Shown: positions 38,983 to 47,983 of the stretch, one piece after another
Layout of the letters: every line of letters begins with the position of its first letter
Position numbering within the stretch: position 1 is the stretch's first letter
Assembly (NCBI GenBank): GCA_000381565.1
Contig: KB906724.1
Span: 180,045 to 244,044, forward strand
Length of the DNA stretch: 64,000 bases
Direction: 5' to 3'
Origin: Oxalobacteraceae bacterium AB_14
GTDB taxonomy: Bacteria > Pseudomonadota > Gammaproteobacteria > Burkholderiales > Burkholderiaceae_D
Notes under the pieces: generated by a model
Databases searched by the model: none
Told to the model about the DNA's origin: nothing
The model's input: the letters and a program-made list of their open reading frames with translations, nothing else
Made by a program: the position numbers and the translations under genes

Positions 38983-40584
38983 ATGACCTACCTACGCATC
39001 ACGGCGGCGCTGGCAGCGCTGCTGGCCGCCGGCGCCGCCAGCGCCGACAATATCTCGCTGCGCCTGAGCTACGCCGACGGCCGCAGCGGACCGGTGTTCA
39101 GCGCCCGCCACGCGCAGATCGGCGCCTTCGCCTTGACGCCGGACCTGCGCAACCAGGCGCCGGGCGCGCAATGGCGCGTGGTCGCGCGCGATGCGCAGGG
39201 CGTCATCCTGCATGAAGTCACCGTGGCCGCCGGCCAGCAGCGCCACGTCGAGGTGTTCAATCCGAAAACCGGCGCCATCGACATTGCCGAAACCGTGCGC
39301 CAGGCGAGCGGCTCGTTTGAAGTATCGCTGCCGTTCGACCGCGCCACCGCCAGCGTCGAGGTGTTGCCGGTGCAGGCCAGCGGCGGCAAGGGCATGAGTG
39401 CCGCCGCCGCCAGCGCGCCGCTGGCGCGCTTCGACCGCGCCACGCTGGCCAGGCTGGCCGCCACGTCGCGCACCGCGCGCGCCGCCGCGCTGGCGCCGGC
39501 CGCCAGCGCGACCACCATCGTCAATACCGGCCCGGCCGCCGCGCGCATGGACTACGTGTTCGTCGGCGACGGCTACACCGCCGCCGAAATGGGCAAGTGG
39601 CACACGGATGCGCAGAAGGTCATCGACGGTTTCCTGGACGATCCGCTGTTCGCCGCCAACCGCGCCAACATGAACGTGCGGCGGGTGGACATGGCCAGCA
39701 ACCAGTCCGGCGTGGACGAACCGGACAAGGGCATCTACCGCGACACCGCGATGGACGCCGCCTTCAACTGCTACAACATCGACCGGCTGCTGTGCGTGGA
39801 TACGGACAAGGTGCACGATATCGTCGGTTCGGTGCTGGCGCCGGACGAGCGCGACGTGATCATCGTGGTCGCCAACTCCACGCGCTACGGCGGCTCCGGC
39901 GGCGACGTTGCCACGCTGTCGATGGCGCCGCAGGCGATCGAGGTCGCGCTGCACGAGATCGGCCACACCGCGTTCAAGCTGGCGGACGAATACGACTACG
40001 GCACCTGCAGCCTGGACGGCGAGCCGGGCGAGCCCGATGTGACGATGAACGCCACCCGCAGCGTCAAGTGGCGCGGCCTGATTTCGGCCGGCACGCCGGT
40101 GCCGACCAGCGCCGGTGTCTATCCGAACGGCACCGTGGGGGTGTTCCAGGGCGCGCAGTACTGCACCAGCGGCAAATACCGTCCGACTGAAAACTCGCGC
40201 ATGCGCACGCTGGGCTATCCGTGGCACGCGGTCAACGAGGGCGCGGCGCGCAAGGTGTTCACGCAGTACAGCGGCGGCGCCGGCGTGACGCAGACCGGCA
40301 CCGTTCCGGCCGGCGGCAGCGTCAACGTGCCCAATGTGAATCCAGGCTGGATACAGGCGGCGGCCGGCAACATCAGCTTGCGGTTGACCGGCAAGGTGGG
40401 CACCAGCTACCAGCTCTATCTGTATCAGTACGGCGCGAACGGGTGGGCGCAAGTGGCGGCCAGCGCGGGGGCGTCGGCGAGTCCGTCGATCTCCTACAAC
40501 GCCGCCGCCGGCTACTATTATGCGGTGGCCACCAGCTCCACCGGCGGCGCGTATTCGCTGAACTACAGCTATGTCAAGCCTTGA
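38983..40584 (+). CDS. secreted M64-family (IgA-peptidase-like) metalloprotease
   Basis: The protein has 533 residues from the ATG at 38983. A signal peptide ends ASA near residue 20. An N-terminal beta domain (about 23-150) is followed by the M64 catalytic domain with DYVFVGDGYT and HEIGHTAFKLADEY, the HExGH zinc site with the family-typical LADEY. About 120 residues after it look like a C-terminal beta domain (NISLRLTGKVGTSYQLYLYQYG). It is probably extracellular. The 3-prime end overlaps the first unit of a tandem repeat. Confidence 0.88.
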   Translation: MTYLRITAALAALLAAGAASADNISLRLSYADGRSGPVFSARHAQIGAFALTPDLRNQAPGAQWRVVARDAQGVILHEVTVAAGQQRHVEVFNPKTGAIDIAETVRQASGSFEVSLPFDRATASVEVLPVQASGGKGMSAAAASAPLARFDRATLARLAATSRTARAAALAPAASATTIVNTGPAAARMDYVFVGDGYTAAEMGKWHTDAQKVIDGFLDDPLFAANRANMNVRRVDMASNQSGVDEPDKGIYRDTAMDAAFNCYNIDRLLCVDTDKVHDIVGSVLAPDERDVIIVVANSTRYGGSGGDVATLSMAPQAIEVALHEIGHTAFKLADEYDYGTCSLDGEPGEPDVTMNATRSVKWRGLISAGTPVPTSAGVYPNGTVGVFQGAQYCTSGKYRPTENSRMRTLGYPWHAVNEGAARKVFTQYSGGAGVTQTGTVPAGGSVNVPNVNPGWIQAAAGNISLRLTGKVGTSYQLYLYQYGANGWAQVAASAGASASPSISYNAAAGYYYAVATSSTGGAYSLNYSYVKP

Positions 40585-40624
40585 TGCGCAAGCCTTGATG
40601 CGCAAGCCTTGATGCGCAAGCCTT
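40575..40624. repeat. 14-bp tandem repeat spanning two convergent gene ends
   Basis: CAAGCCTTGATGCG is repeated three full times and once partially (CAAGCCTT). The first unit holds the TGA stop of the M64 gene (40582-40584), and the last partial unit reaches the stop of the convergent YkgJ gene (40623-40625). The repeat is likely to vary in copy number by slippage without touching either coding frame. Confidence 0.9.
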
Positions 40625-40901
40625 AGGCGGGCGCGGTGGCGCGCTCCAGGTCGGCCAGCCACAGCATGGCCGATTCGCGGCTGGCGCCGCACATCTCGGC
40701 CGACGGCTGCAGGCCGCCGCAGAAGGCCGGCCGTTCGGGACGGCCGAAGATCTTGCAGCGGTTGTCGTCGGCCAGCTGGACGCAGCGCACGCCCGCCGGC
40801 TTGCCGTCGGGCATGCCGGGGATGGGGCTGGTGATCGAGGGCGCCGTGCAGCAGGCGCCGCAGTTGGGACGACAGTCCAGGGTGGGCGGGGAATTGTTCA
40901 T
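40623..40901 (-). CDS. YkgJ-family cysteine-cluster protein
   Basis: The protein has 92 residues. CRPNCGACC near the N-terminus gives the CxxxCxxCC-type zinc or iron cluster, followed by ...[22 protein letters not shown] and EMCG. Members are predicted to bind a metal cluster, and their role is unknown. It ends in the tandem repeat at its 3-prime side. It lies 12 bp downstream of the alpha/beta hydrolase gene's stop in transcription order, so the three minus-strand genes here may form an operon. Confidence 0.85.
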   Translation of the reverse strand: MNNSPPTLDCRPNCGACCTAPSITSPIPGMPDGKPAGVRCVQLADDNRCKIFGRPERPAFCGGLQPSAEMCGASRESAMLWLADLERATAPA

Positions 40902-40913
40902 AGGGGCGGTATT

Positions 40914-41678
40914 TTACGCCCCTTTTTCTTCGGCCAGCCATTTCGCGATCGACGCCGCCACCCACGGGCCGTCGTCCAGCGGCAGGTCGTGGCCTGCGCT
41001 CGGGTGCACCAGCAGCGGCGCCTGCCACGCCTGCGCCAGCCGCAGCGAGCAGCGGTGGTCGACCAGCTGGTCGCCGGCGCCGGCCAGGACCAGCAGCGGC
41101 ACGGCCGGCCGCGTGGCCGGCGCGCGGAAGCGGGCGGCGGACCACAGCTGGCGCAGCGCGTTGGCGCGCGTGACGGGGAATTCGCGCTGGTAGCCCAGCC
41201 AGCGTCGCAGCAGTTGTTCGCGTTCGGCGGCGTCGCCGGTGCGGCTGGTCAGGCGCAGGATCAGGCGCTCCTGCCGTTCGACGCCGCCGCGCAGCATCAG
41301 CCCGACGATGGACGGATAGTTCTGCCAGCGCAGCCGCTGGTGGAAGCGGCTGTACGGCCGCATGCTGGTGTTGATCAGCACGCAGCGCTCCACTTCGCCG
41401 GGATAGCGGCTGCACCACTCCGCCGCCGCCATGCCGCCCAAGGATAGCGCCAGCAGCGAGTAGGGCGGTTCGATGCCGCGCGCCTGCAGGTCGCGGCGGC
41501 AGTAGTCCACCATCTGCGCCACCTGCGTGACGCTGCGCAGGGCGTGGCGCTCGCCGTTGCCGGGCAGGTCGGGCGTGACGATGGCGGCGTCCGGCAGCGC
41601 GGCGGCCAGCTGGCCGGGGAAGCGTCCCCAGTGGCGCTGTTCGCGCATCAGGCCGCGCAGCAGCACCCAGTTGCTCAT
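40914..41678 (-). CDS. alpha/beta hydrolase
   Basis: The protein has 254 residues. The nucleophile elbow LALSLGGMAA carries a Ser at about 97, with ALSLGG in place of GxSxG. LLVLAGAGDQLVD supplies the acid, and HPSAGHDLPLDDG the His. The N-terminal LLRGLMREQRHWGRF region is the oxyanion side. The start overlaps the stop of the M14 peptidase gene by four bases (ATGA), so the two are translationally coupled. Confidence 0.82.
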   Translation of the reverse strand: MSNWVLLRGLMREQRHWGRFPGQLAAALPDAAIVTPDLPGNGERHALRSVTQVAQMVDYCRRDLQARGIEPPYSLLALSLGGMAAAEWCSRYPGEVERCVLINTSMRPYSRFHQRLRWQNYPSIVGLMLRGGVERQERLILRLTSRTGDAAEREQLLRRWLGYQREFPVTRANALRQLWSAARFRAPATRPAVPLLVLAGAGDQLVDHRCSLRLAQAWQAPLLVHPSAGHDLPLDDGPWVAASIAKWLAEEKGA

Positions 41679-42691
41679 GCGTCGTACCACTGCGCCAGCG
41701 CGCGCCGGTGCTGGACCTTGCGCGCCATCCCTTCCGGCATCCAGCGCCCGTGGCTGTTGGCCGCGCGCATCAGGAAGTCGAACCAGATCAGGTGGCGCCG
41801 CAGCACCCGTTGCAGGCGGTGCTTGGCGGTCGGGTTGAAGATGGCGATGCGGTCGAAGATCTGGCGCGGGTTTTTCTTCACCCATAGCCACGAGCCCATC
41901 TCCAGCGTCAGCGGCAGGAACACGCGGTCGTTGTAGCTGGTGCCGTTCAGGTACAGGTAGTCCCACAGGTCGCCGTGGGTGCGGTACTGGCGGCTCTGCG
42001 GTTCGAATACGTAGTTGTGGTTCGGGTAGCTCTGGCTGAACAACTGCTCCAGCGCGCCGATGTCGGCCAGGTGCGGGATCGGCGCCGTGGTGTGGGCGTG
42101 CGGGAACCAGATGCGGTCGCGCAGGCCGAAGCCGGAGTGGCAGTCGAGCGCCATGCTGAACTGGCGCGACAGCAGTTCGCGCTCGACCAGCTCGCACACG
42201 GCCTGGCTTTCCGCCTCCATCGGCGCGCCGGCCTTGCCGCGGTACCACGGCAGGTGATGGCTGTAGCGCTGGCCACCCAGCATGAACGGCACTTTGTCGA
42301 CCGCGCTCAGCGGCGCGTTGCGCATCAGGTCCACGCCCTGCGGATTGCAGCGCGTGGCCTGCCACATGCCGCCCGGATTCACCAGCGGCATGAACACCAG
42401 CCGCATCGATTCGAGCTGCTGGTGCAGCGTGCTGTCCCAGCGCAGCCGCGCCAGCAGGCTTTCCATGAACGACAGGATGACCTGGGTGCCGATGCGTTCC
42501 AGCCCGTGGATGCCGCCGAAGAAGCCCAGCGCCGGCACGTCCGGGCTGGGGTTGCCCAAGGCGATGGTGTAGACCGGGAACTGGCGGCCGTCCATCGCCA
42601 CGGTGCAGGAGGTGCCGACCTCCAGATGCCGCCCGCCTTCGTCGATCAGGCGCTTCAGGGTGATCAGTTCAGGCAGGTTCTTCTCGGGCAT
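41675..42691 (-). CDS. M14-family zinc carboxypeptidase-like protein
   Basis: The protein has 338 residues from the ATG at 42691. Zinc ligands His62 and Glu65 lie in GGIHGLERIG, the third His in LDCHSGFG and the catalytic Glu in LEMGSW. FMPLVNPGGMWQATRCNPQGVDLMRN is typical of the succinylglutamate-desuccinylase-like side of M14. There is no signal peptide, so it is probably cytoplasmic. It is coupled to the alpha/beta hydrolase gene. Substrate unknown. Confidence 0.85.
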   Translation of the reverse strand: MPEKNLPELITLKRLIDEGGRHLEVGTSCTVAMDGRQFPVYTIALGNPSPDVPALGFFGGIHGLERIGTQVILSFMESLLARLRWDSTLHQQLESMRLVFMPLVNPGGMWQATRCNPQGVDLMRNAPLSAVDKVPFMLGGQRYSHHLPWYRGKAGAPMEAESQAVCELVERELLSRQFSMALDCHSGFGLRDRIWFPHAHTTAPIPHLADIGALEQLFSQSYPNHNYVFEPQSRQYRTHGDLWDYLYLNGTSYNDRVFLPLTLEMGSWLWVKKNPRQIFDRIAIFNPTAKHRLQRVLRRHLIWFDFLMRAANSHGRWMPEGMARKVQHRRALAQWYDA

Positions 42692-42746
42692 GGAAGCGGA
42701 CGCAGAAAGATGTGACCGACAGTGTAGCCCAATTTGGCGGCGCCGC

Positions 42747-43060
42747 TTACTGTGCGGCGCCGATGCCATACAGCTCGCGGCACACCAGCGCGACCTGCTC
42801 GCGCAGCCAGCGCTGGGCCGGATGGGCGTCGTTGCGGCGGTGCCAGTGCAGCCCGAAGGGCACCGGCGCCGGCAATTGCGCCAGCTTGACGTCGACATGG
42901 CCGACGCCATCGCCCTCCGGCGACACCAGCGGGTGCTGGCAGCTGACAAAACGCGCCAGCGTCATCATCTTTTTCGCCAGCGGATGGCCTTTGCGCACCA
43001 GGCAGACAAAGCGTTCCGCGAACAGCGGCCAGGTCGGGATGCGCGGCGTGCTGCCGCCGG
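42747..43060 (-). pseudogene. remnant of a LysR-family regulator
   Basis: The minus-strand frame ending at the TAA (42747) reads AERFVCLVRKGHPLAKKMM, CQHPLVSPEGDGVGHVD, then WHRRNDAHPAQRWLREQV, which are LysR substrate-binding-domain blocks. The N-terminal HTH is missing, and the stretch that normally lies between the VDVKLAQ and HWHRR blocks is deleted. It is therefore doubly truncated. The adjacent 43061-43231 holds another coding-like fragment on the opposite strand (see findings) and no intact gene. Confidence 0.75.
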
Positions 43061-43231
43061 CTTCACCAACTCGGCCTCGGTCAACGGCGACACGTTCTCG
43101 ACGATTCGGTATTTCTGGCCGCTGGCCATGCAGCACAGCCAGATCTGGGGCGGCACTGGCCGGATGCCGTCGAATAAAGAGGAACACGGAGCGCGATCTG
43201 GAGACCGCCCGCCTGCTGGGTCGCCAGAGGG

Positions 43232-43699
43232 CTATTTGTATATCCCGGCGCCCACCATATAGTCGTCCACTTTTTCGATGTAGCTCGATTTCTCTTCGAT
43301 GGCGTTGGTGACCGGGTTGGGCCATTTGTAGTCGAACCATCCCTGGTTCTTGGTTTTGACGGTCTGGATGAAGCCCTTGATGATGTAGGTACCTTCCGCG
43401 TCGCGCATATCCAGCAGGTTTTTACCAACCATCTTCGATGCGTTGCCGTTACCGATGGCCAAATTGACACCATTTAAATCGTAGACAAAGATATACAAGT
43501 TGCGGTCGATGAACTGGCCTTTCGGATTGTTGAATTCGGCAAACGCCTTGTCTTTCCCGTTCGCCTTCACGTAGGCAACGGCTTTCTTGACCAGCGCGAC
43601 GCAATCGTCCGCACTGGCCCGCTCGTTGGCTGCGTAGGCGCTCGTGGCTAGCAGCGCAGTCATCACCAGCAGTGAAATTTTAGGAATAAACCGGTTCAT
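43232..43699 (-). CDS. periplasmic single Cache-domain protein
   Basis: The protein has 155 residues. A signal peptide (1-23, ending AYAA) precedes a Cache-type sensor fold: ADDCVALVKKAVAYVKANG, FIYVFVYDLNG-like, NGNASKMVGKNLLDMRDAEG and KGFIQTVKTKNQGWFDYKWPNP. Stand-alone Cache proteins bind small ligands and may deliver them to chemoreceptors or kinases. GGAGA sits before the ATG. Downstream is decayed DNA; upstream lies a solute-binding protein gene. Confidence 0.82.
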   Translation of the reverse strand: MNRFIPKISLLVMTALLATSAYAANERASADDCVALVKKAVAYVKANGKDKAFAEFNNPKGQFIDRNLYIFVYDLNGVNLAIGNGNASKMVGKNLLDMRDAEGTYIIKGFIQTVKTKNQGWFDYKWPNPVTNAIEEKSSYIEKVDDYMVGAGIYK

Positions 43700-43782
43700 T
43701 TTGATCTCCGTTAAAGGTTGTTTCTGTAATCGATATTATGAATTGCGATTCAAAAAACCTTTGATCTGGATCAAAACGGGCT

Positions 43783-44544
43783 TCATCCACCTGGCTGGAA
43801 CCATTTCTTTTGTAGCGCTGTGAACGTGCCGTTGGCCTTGATCGCCTCCAGGCCCTTGCGAAAACGCTCGACCAAAAGGTCGTCAGTCTTCGGCCCGAAC
43901 GCCATGTAGCTGCCGCCACTGCCTAATTCGGTCAACTGCAGCGCCCGCACCAGCATTTGGGACGGATCGCCGCCATCGCGCCGTACGATGTCGGTGGCCA
44001 CTATTTCGCTCATGGCCCACAGATCGACGCGTCCCAGCTTGAGTTTGTCGTAGTTGGTCTTGGGCTGGGCGTTGCCGTGCAACTGACGGCCCTTGACGAA
44101 GCCTTTCGACTCCAGGTATTGCTCGCGCGCATCGCCGTTGATGGTGGCGATATTGTAGCGCAGCGCATCGTCGAGCTTGTCGAGTTTGAGATTGCGTCCG
44201 CGCAGCGCGTACAGATAGGAACCGTCGGGCGGGGAGACCACGCCGACCCATTTGAACAGGTGCTCGCGCTCGGGTATCCGCATGATCGAGAAGATCAGCA
44301 CGTTTTCCTTGTGCAAGGCCGTCGCATAGGCCCGCGCCCAGGGCATGATCTGGAAGTCGGCCTGCACATCGATTTCCTTGAGGACGGCTTCGACGACCTC
44401 GGTGCTGAAGCCGGTGACCTTGCCGTTTTCCCAAAAATTGACCGGGCGATTTTCCTCGGTGACGCAGGTGACCATGGCGGCCGCGCGCCCGCCGGCCGAT
44501 ACGCACATCAGCCCCACCCACAGCAGCAAGCGAAGCATTTTCAT
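43783..44544 (-). CDS. orphan periplasmic solute-binding protein (SBP_bac_3-like)
   Basis: The protein has 253 residues. A signal peptide ends near GRAAA. The mature region has ENRPVNFWENGKVTGFSTEVVEAVLKE, MPWARAYATALH, RVDLWAMSE and FTALQKKWF, the full pattern of family-3 solute-binding domains. It is the third such gene in the window without a permease. It stands 83 bp upstream of the Cache gene on the same strand; both are periplasmic, which suggests sensing. Confidence 0.85.
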   Translation of the reverse strand: MKMLRLLLWVGLMCVSAGGRAAAMVTCVTEENRPVNFWENGKVTGFSTEVVEAVLKEIDVQADFQIMPWARAYATALHKENVLIFSIMRIPEREHLFKWVGVVSPPDGSYLYALRGRNLKLDKLDDALRYNIATINGDAREQYLESKGFVKGRQLHGNAQPKTNYDKLKLGRVDLWAMSEIVATDIVRRDGGDPSQMLVRALQLTELGSGGSYMAFGPKTDDLLVERFRKGLEAIKANGTFTALQKKWFQPGG

Positions 44545-44646
44545 TCCGGGGGAATCCTCTGGTGTGGCGTCAAGAACTTATTGCTCTCGCGGCCATTATA
44601 CGCGCGTTTGTGGCGCCCTTTTTGCCGCCGGGAAGCGCAAGCCTGC

Positions 44647-44689
44647 TTGACGCTGGACATCCTTGCGCTTATATTAATGACTTATAAGT
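44647..44689 (+). promoter_or_regulatory. promoter with palindrome for the TetR gene
   Basis: TTGACG (44647-44652), a 17-bp spacer and TATATT (44670-44675) form a good sigma-70 promoter. A perfect 10-bp palindrome, ACTTATAAGT (44680-44689), covers the expected transcription start and is a candidate autorepression site. Confidence 0.6.
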
Positions 44690-44709
44690 AAGTTAAATTG
44701 GGTACACCC

Positions 44710-45354
44710 ATGCAAGCCCCTCAAGATACCAAGCCACGCTGGGAGCGGCGCAAGGATGCGCGGCCGCAGGAATTGCTGGCGGCGGCGCTGGACCAGTTCG
44801 TCGAGCGCGGCTATGCCGGCACGCGCCTGGAGGACGTGGCCAAGCGCGCCGGCGTGTCCAAGGGCACGCTGTACCTGTATTTCGCCAACAAGGAAGAACT
44901 GTTCAAGGCCGTGGTGCGCGAGAACATCGTGCACGCCATCGGCGAGGCCGAGCAGGAAGCGGCCGTGTTCGACGGCCCCAGCGCCGAGCTGCTGCGCGCC
45001 ATCCTGATGAAGTGGTGGAACCAGATCTGTTCCACCCACCTGGCCGGCATCACCAAGCTGATGCTCGCCGAAGGCAATAATTTCCCCGAACTGGCGCAGT
45101 TCTACAACGAGGACGTGGTCGCCCGCGGCAACGGCCTGATCGCCAGCGTACTGGTGCGCGGCATCGCGCGCGGCGAGTTCCGCCCGGTCGATCCGGCCGT
45201 GATGACGCCGGTGCTGGTGGCCCCGGTGCTGATGCTGATGATGTGGACCCATTCCTTCATGCCCACCTGCGAGATGCCGGCGATCGACCCGCAAGCGTTC
45301 ATGAACACGCTGATCGACGTCACGCTGCGCGGCCTGGAAGCGCCCCAGCCGTGA
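44710..45354 (+). CDS. TetR-family transcriptional regulator
   Basis: The protein has 214 residues from the ATG at 44710; a TTG four codons earlier is the alternative. The HTH is canonical: ELLAAALDQFVERGYAGTRLEDVAKRAGVSKGTLYLYFANKEELF. The C-terminal ligand domain (about 60-214) resembles the group with TetR_C_11-like ends. No adjacent transporter reveals its target. A palindrome at its own promoter suggests autoregulation. Confidence 0.92.
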   Translation: MQAPQDTKPRWERRKDARPQELLAAALDQFVERGYAGTRLEDVAKRAGVSKGTLYLYFANKEELFKAVVRENIVHAIGEAEQEAAVFDGPSAELLRAILMKWWNQICSTHLAGITKLMLAEGNNFPELAQFYNEDVVARGNGLIASVLVRGIARGEFRPVDPAVMTPVLVAPVLMLMMWTHSFMPTCEMPAIDPQAFMNTLIDVTLRGLEAPQP

Positions 45355-45523
45355 GCCGCCCAGCCCGCGATTTGCGTCCAACTTGCCATTTTGGTAGGTT
45401 CAACCCCCTTAAACTGCAGACTGTCGCAATTTCCCGCGAACCCGCCGTCATATCGTTAATATGTGCCTCGATGCCAGTTCAACGATAAAATGACGGATTA
45501 TTTAATCCGACCAGAGTCATAAG

Positions 45524-46177
45524 ATGAATATCGAACAAGCCCGCTTCAACATGATCGAACAGCAAATCCGCCCTTGGGACGTCCTCGACACGAGTGTGCT
45601 GGATCTGCTGATGGTGGTGAAACGCGAGAATTTCGTGCCGGCCGCGCACAAGGCGCTGGCGTTCGCGGATACCGAAATCCCGCTGCCGGGCGGCGTTTCC
45701 ATGCTCAACCCCAAGGTGGAAGCGCGTCTGCTGCAGGACGTCAACGTCAAGAAGCATGAGAGCGTGCTGGAAATCGGCGTCGGCTCCGGCTACCTGGCGG
45801 CGCTGCTGGCGCACAAGGGCCGCCACGTGACGGCGGTGGAAGTGTCGCCGGAGCTCAAGGCGCTGGCGGAAAAGAATTTGGCCGACAACGGCGTCACCAA
45901 TGTGACCGTGGAACTGGGCAACGGCGCCCAGGGCTGGAGCAACGGCGCGCCGTTCGACGTGATCGTGGTGACCGGCTCGCTGCCGGAGCTGCCGCCGGCG
46001 TTGTTGCAACAATTGAAAGTGGGCGGCCGTTTGGCGGCCATCATCGGCCAGTCGCCGGCGATGAAGGCGCAGCTGATCACCCGTACCGGCGAAGCCGGCT
46101 ACGACACCCGCACGCTGTTCGAGACCGACGTCAAAGCGCTGGCCTCGGCCACGCAGCCGTCGCAGTTCAAGTTTTAA
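45524..46177 (+). CDS. protein-L-isoaspartate O-methyltransferase-like protein
   Basis: The protein has 217 residues. It begins with the family block NIEQARFNMIEQQIRPW..D. The SAM-binding motif LEIGVGSGYLAALLA is at about 86-100 and VTAVEVSPELKALAEKN follows. Pcm repairs isoaspartyl damage, but this branch, encoded just before rhodanese and TolC genes in betaproteobacteria, may act on another substrate. It is first of three genes on the strand. Confidence 0.88.
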   Translation: MNIEQARFNMIEQQIRPWDVLDTSVLDLLMVVKRENFVPAAHKALAFADTEIPLPGGVSMLNPKVEARLLQDVNVKKHESVLEIGVGSGYLAALLAHKGRHVTAVEVSPELKALAEKNLADNGVTNVTVELGNGAQGWSNGAPFDVIVVTGSLPELPPALLQQLKVGGRLAAIIGQSPAMKAQLITRTGEAGYDTRTLFETDVKALASATQPSQFKF

Positions 46178-46192
46178 GCCGGGCGGACCAGC

Positions 46193-46516
46193 ATGCAGCA
46201 GATCACCGCTCTGGAACTGGCCGACTGGCTGGCGGACGATGCACGGCCCAGCCCGATGTTGCTGGACGTGCGCGAAAACTGGGAGTTTGAAACCTGCCGC
46301 ATCGACGGCTCGGTGCAGATCCCGATGAATACCATACCGGCGCGCATCGACGACCTGGATGAGGATGCGGCCATCGTCTGCATCTGCCATCACGGCGCGC
46401 GCAGCCTGCAGGTGGCCGCCTTCCTGGAGCATAACGGCTTCGGCAAGATGGTCAACCTGACCGGCGGCATCCACGCCTGGGCGCTGCAAGTCGACAGCAC
46501 GATGGCCAAGTATTAA
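46193..46516 (+). CDS. rhodanese-like sulfurtransferase
   Basis: The protein has 107 residues and is a single rhodanese domain. The catalytic Cys is in VCICHHGARS (loop CHHGAR), preceded by MLLDVRENWEFETCRIDGS. It transfers sulfur from a persulfide or acts as a redox-related carrier. It lies 15 bp after the methyltransferase gene and 86 bp before the TolC gene. Confidence 0.93.
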   Translation: MQQITALELADWLADDARPSPMLLDVRENWEFETCRIDGSVQIPMNTIPARIDDLDEDAAIVCICHHGARSLQVAAFLEHNGFGKMVNLTGGIHAWALQVDSTMAKY

Positions 46517-46602
46517 GCGCCGCGGCGCGAGTAACGAGCGCGGCGCTCAGGTAGTGTGTTTTTGATTTGATCAACTTTTTGATGACTCCAACGGAGAATG
46601 CA

Positions 46603-47919
46603 ATGCAGAGACCCCTTATCGCCGTGCTGATCACCAGCGCCTTCTTGACGCTCAACGCACAGGCGGCCGACCTGATCCAGATATATCAGCAAGCGCTGGC
46701 CAATGACGCCACGTACGCCAGCGCCCGCTCGTCGCTGACCGCCGGCCAGGAACGGATCACCCAGGGGCGCTCCGGCCTGCTGCCGAGCATTTCGGCCAGC
46801 GGCAGCAACACGCGCAACTCCGGCGACCAGACCACGCCCAATTTCCTGGGCATCATGACCAAGAACGACGTCGACAGCCACAGCAACTCCTACTCGGTGC
46901 AACTGAGCCAGCCGCTGTTCAACTGGGCCAACTGGCAGACTTACCAGCAGAGCAAGCTGGCGCAAGCCACCGCCGAAGCCACCTTCGCCCAGGCCCAGCA
47001 AGACCTGATCACCCGCGTGGCGCAAGCGTATTTCGACGTGCTGACGGCGCAGGACAACCTGACCTCGACCCAGGCGCAGAAAGTGGCGACCACCGAACAG
47101 CTGGCCTCGGCCAAGCGCAACTTCGAAGTCGGCACCCAGACCATCACCGACACCCACGAGGCGCAGGCCGCCTACGACCTGGTGGTGGCGCAGGAATTTG
47201 CCGCCGTCAACGACCTGGAGAACAAGCGCACCGCGCTGCAGGTGATCATCGGCCAGGCGCCGGGCACCCTGGCGCCGCTGCGCACCGGCGTGGCCATCAA
47301 CGCGCCGTCGCCGGCCGCGGTGGAACCGTGGGTCAGCTCGGCCGAGAGCCAGAACTACGCCGTGGTGGCAGCCAAGCTGAACGTGGAAATCGCCAAGCGC
47401 GAGATCGAGCGCAACCGCGCGGGCCACATGCCGACCGCCAACCTGATCGCCAGCTCCACGCACCAGACCACCACCGGCGTCCAGCGTTCCAACAACAACG
47501 CCATCGGCGTCAGCTGGAACGTGCCGATCTTCAGCGGCTTCGCCGTCACCAGCAAGGTGCGCGAAACCATCGCGCTGGAAGACAAGGCCCGCAACGACCT
47601 GGAAGCGACCAAGCGCGCCGCCTCGCAGAACGCCCGTTCGGCCTACCTGGGCATGAACAGCGGCCTGGCGCAAGTCAAGGCGCTGGAAGCGGCCGAAGTG
47701 TCGAGCAAGTCGTCGCTCGATTCGAACAAGCTGGGCTACCAGGTCGGCGTGCGCATCAACATCGACGTGCTGAACGCCCAGAAGCTGCTGTACTCGACCC
47801 AGAAAGACCTGGCCAAGGCCCGTTACGACACCATCATGAACGGCCTGCGCCTGAAGTCGGCCGCCGGTTCGCTGAAGGAAGACGACCTGGCGCCGATCAA
47901 CGCCTTGCTGGTGCACTGA
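46603..47919 (+). CDS. tolC: TolC-family outer-membrane channel protein
   Basis: The protein has 438 residues from the ATG at 46603 (CGGAGA upstream). The signal peptide ends AQA. It has two repeats of coiled-coil plus barrel segments with ADLIQIYQQALANDATYASARS at the start and NVPIFSGF in the second repeat. The last stretch DDLAPINALL is typical. As a trimer it would form the exit duct for tripartite efflux or type I secretion. Its partners are not in the window. Confidence 0.92.
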   Translation: MQRPLIAVLITSAFLTLNAQAADLIQIYQQALANDATYASARSSLTAGQERITQGRSGLLPSISASGSNTRNSGDQTTPNFLGIMTKNDVDSHSNSYSVQLSQPLFNWANWQTYQQSKLAQATAEATFAQAQQDLITRVAQAYFDVLTAQDNLTSTQAQKVATTEQLASAKRNFEVGTQTITDTHEAQAAYDLVVAQEFAAVNDLENKRTALQVIIGQAPGTLAPLRTGVAINAPSPAAVEPWVSSAESQNYAVVAAKLNVEIAKREIERNRAGHMPTANLIASSTHQTTTGVQRSNNNAIGVSWNVPIFSGFAVTSKVRETIALEDKARNDLEATKRAASQNARSAYLGMNSGLAQVKALEAAEVSSKSSLDSNKLGYQVGVRINIDVLNAQKLLYSTQKDLAKARYDTIMNGLRLKSAAGSLKEDDLAPINALLVH

Positions 47920-47938
47920 CGCGTAGCCCTGCTGCCAT

Positions 47939-47963
47939 GGTGAGGCGGCTTGACCGCCTTACC
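47939..47963. terminator. hairpin between convergent genes
   Basis: GGTGAGGCGG and CCGCCTTACC form a 10-bp stem with one G-T pair and a 5-nt loop, 20 bp after the tolC stop and 21 bp before the convergent PEP-CTERM gene end. It could serve both directions. No T-run is present. Confidence 0.5.
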
Positions 47964-47983
47964 GCAGTGGCGCCCTGCGAGCT

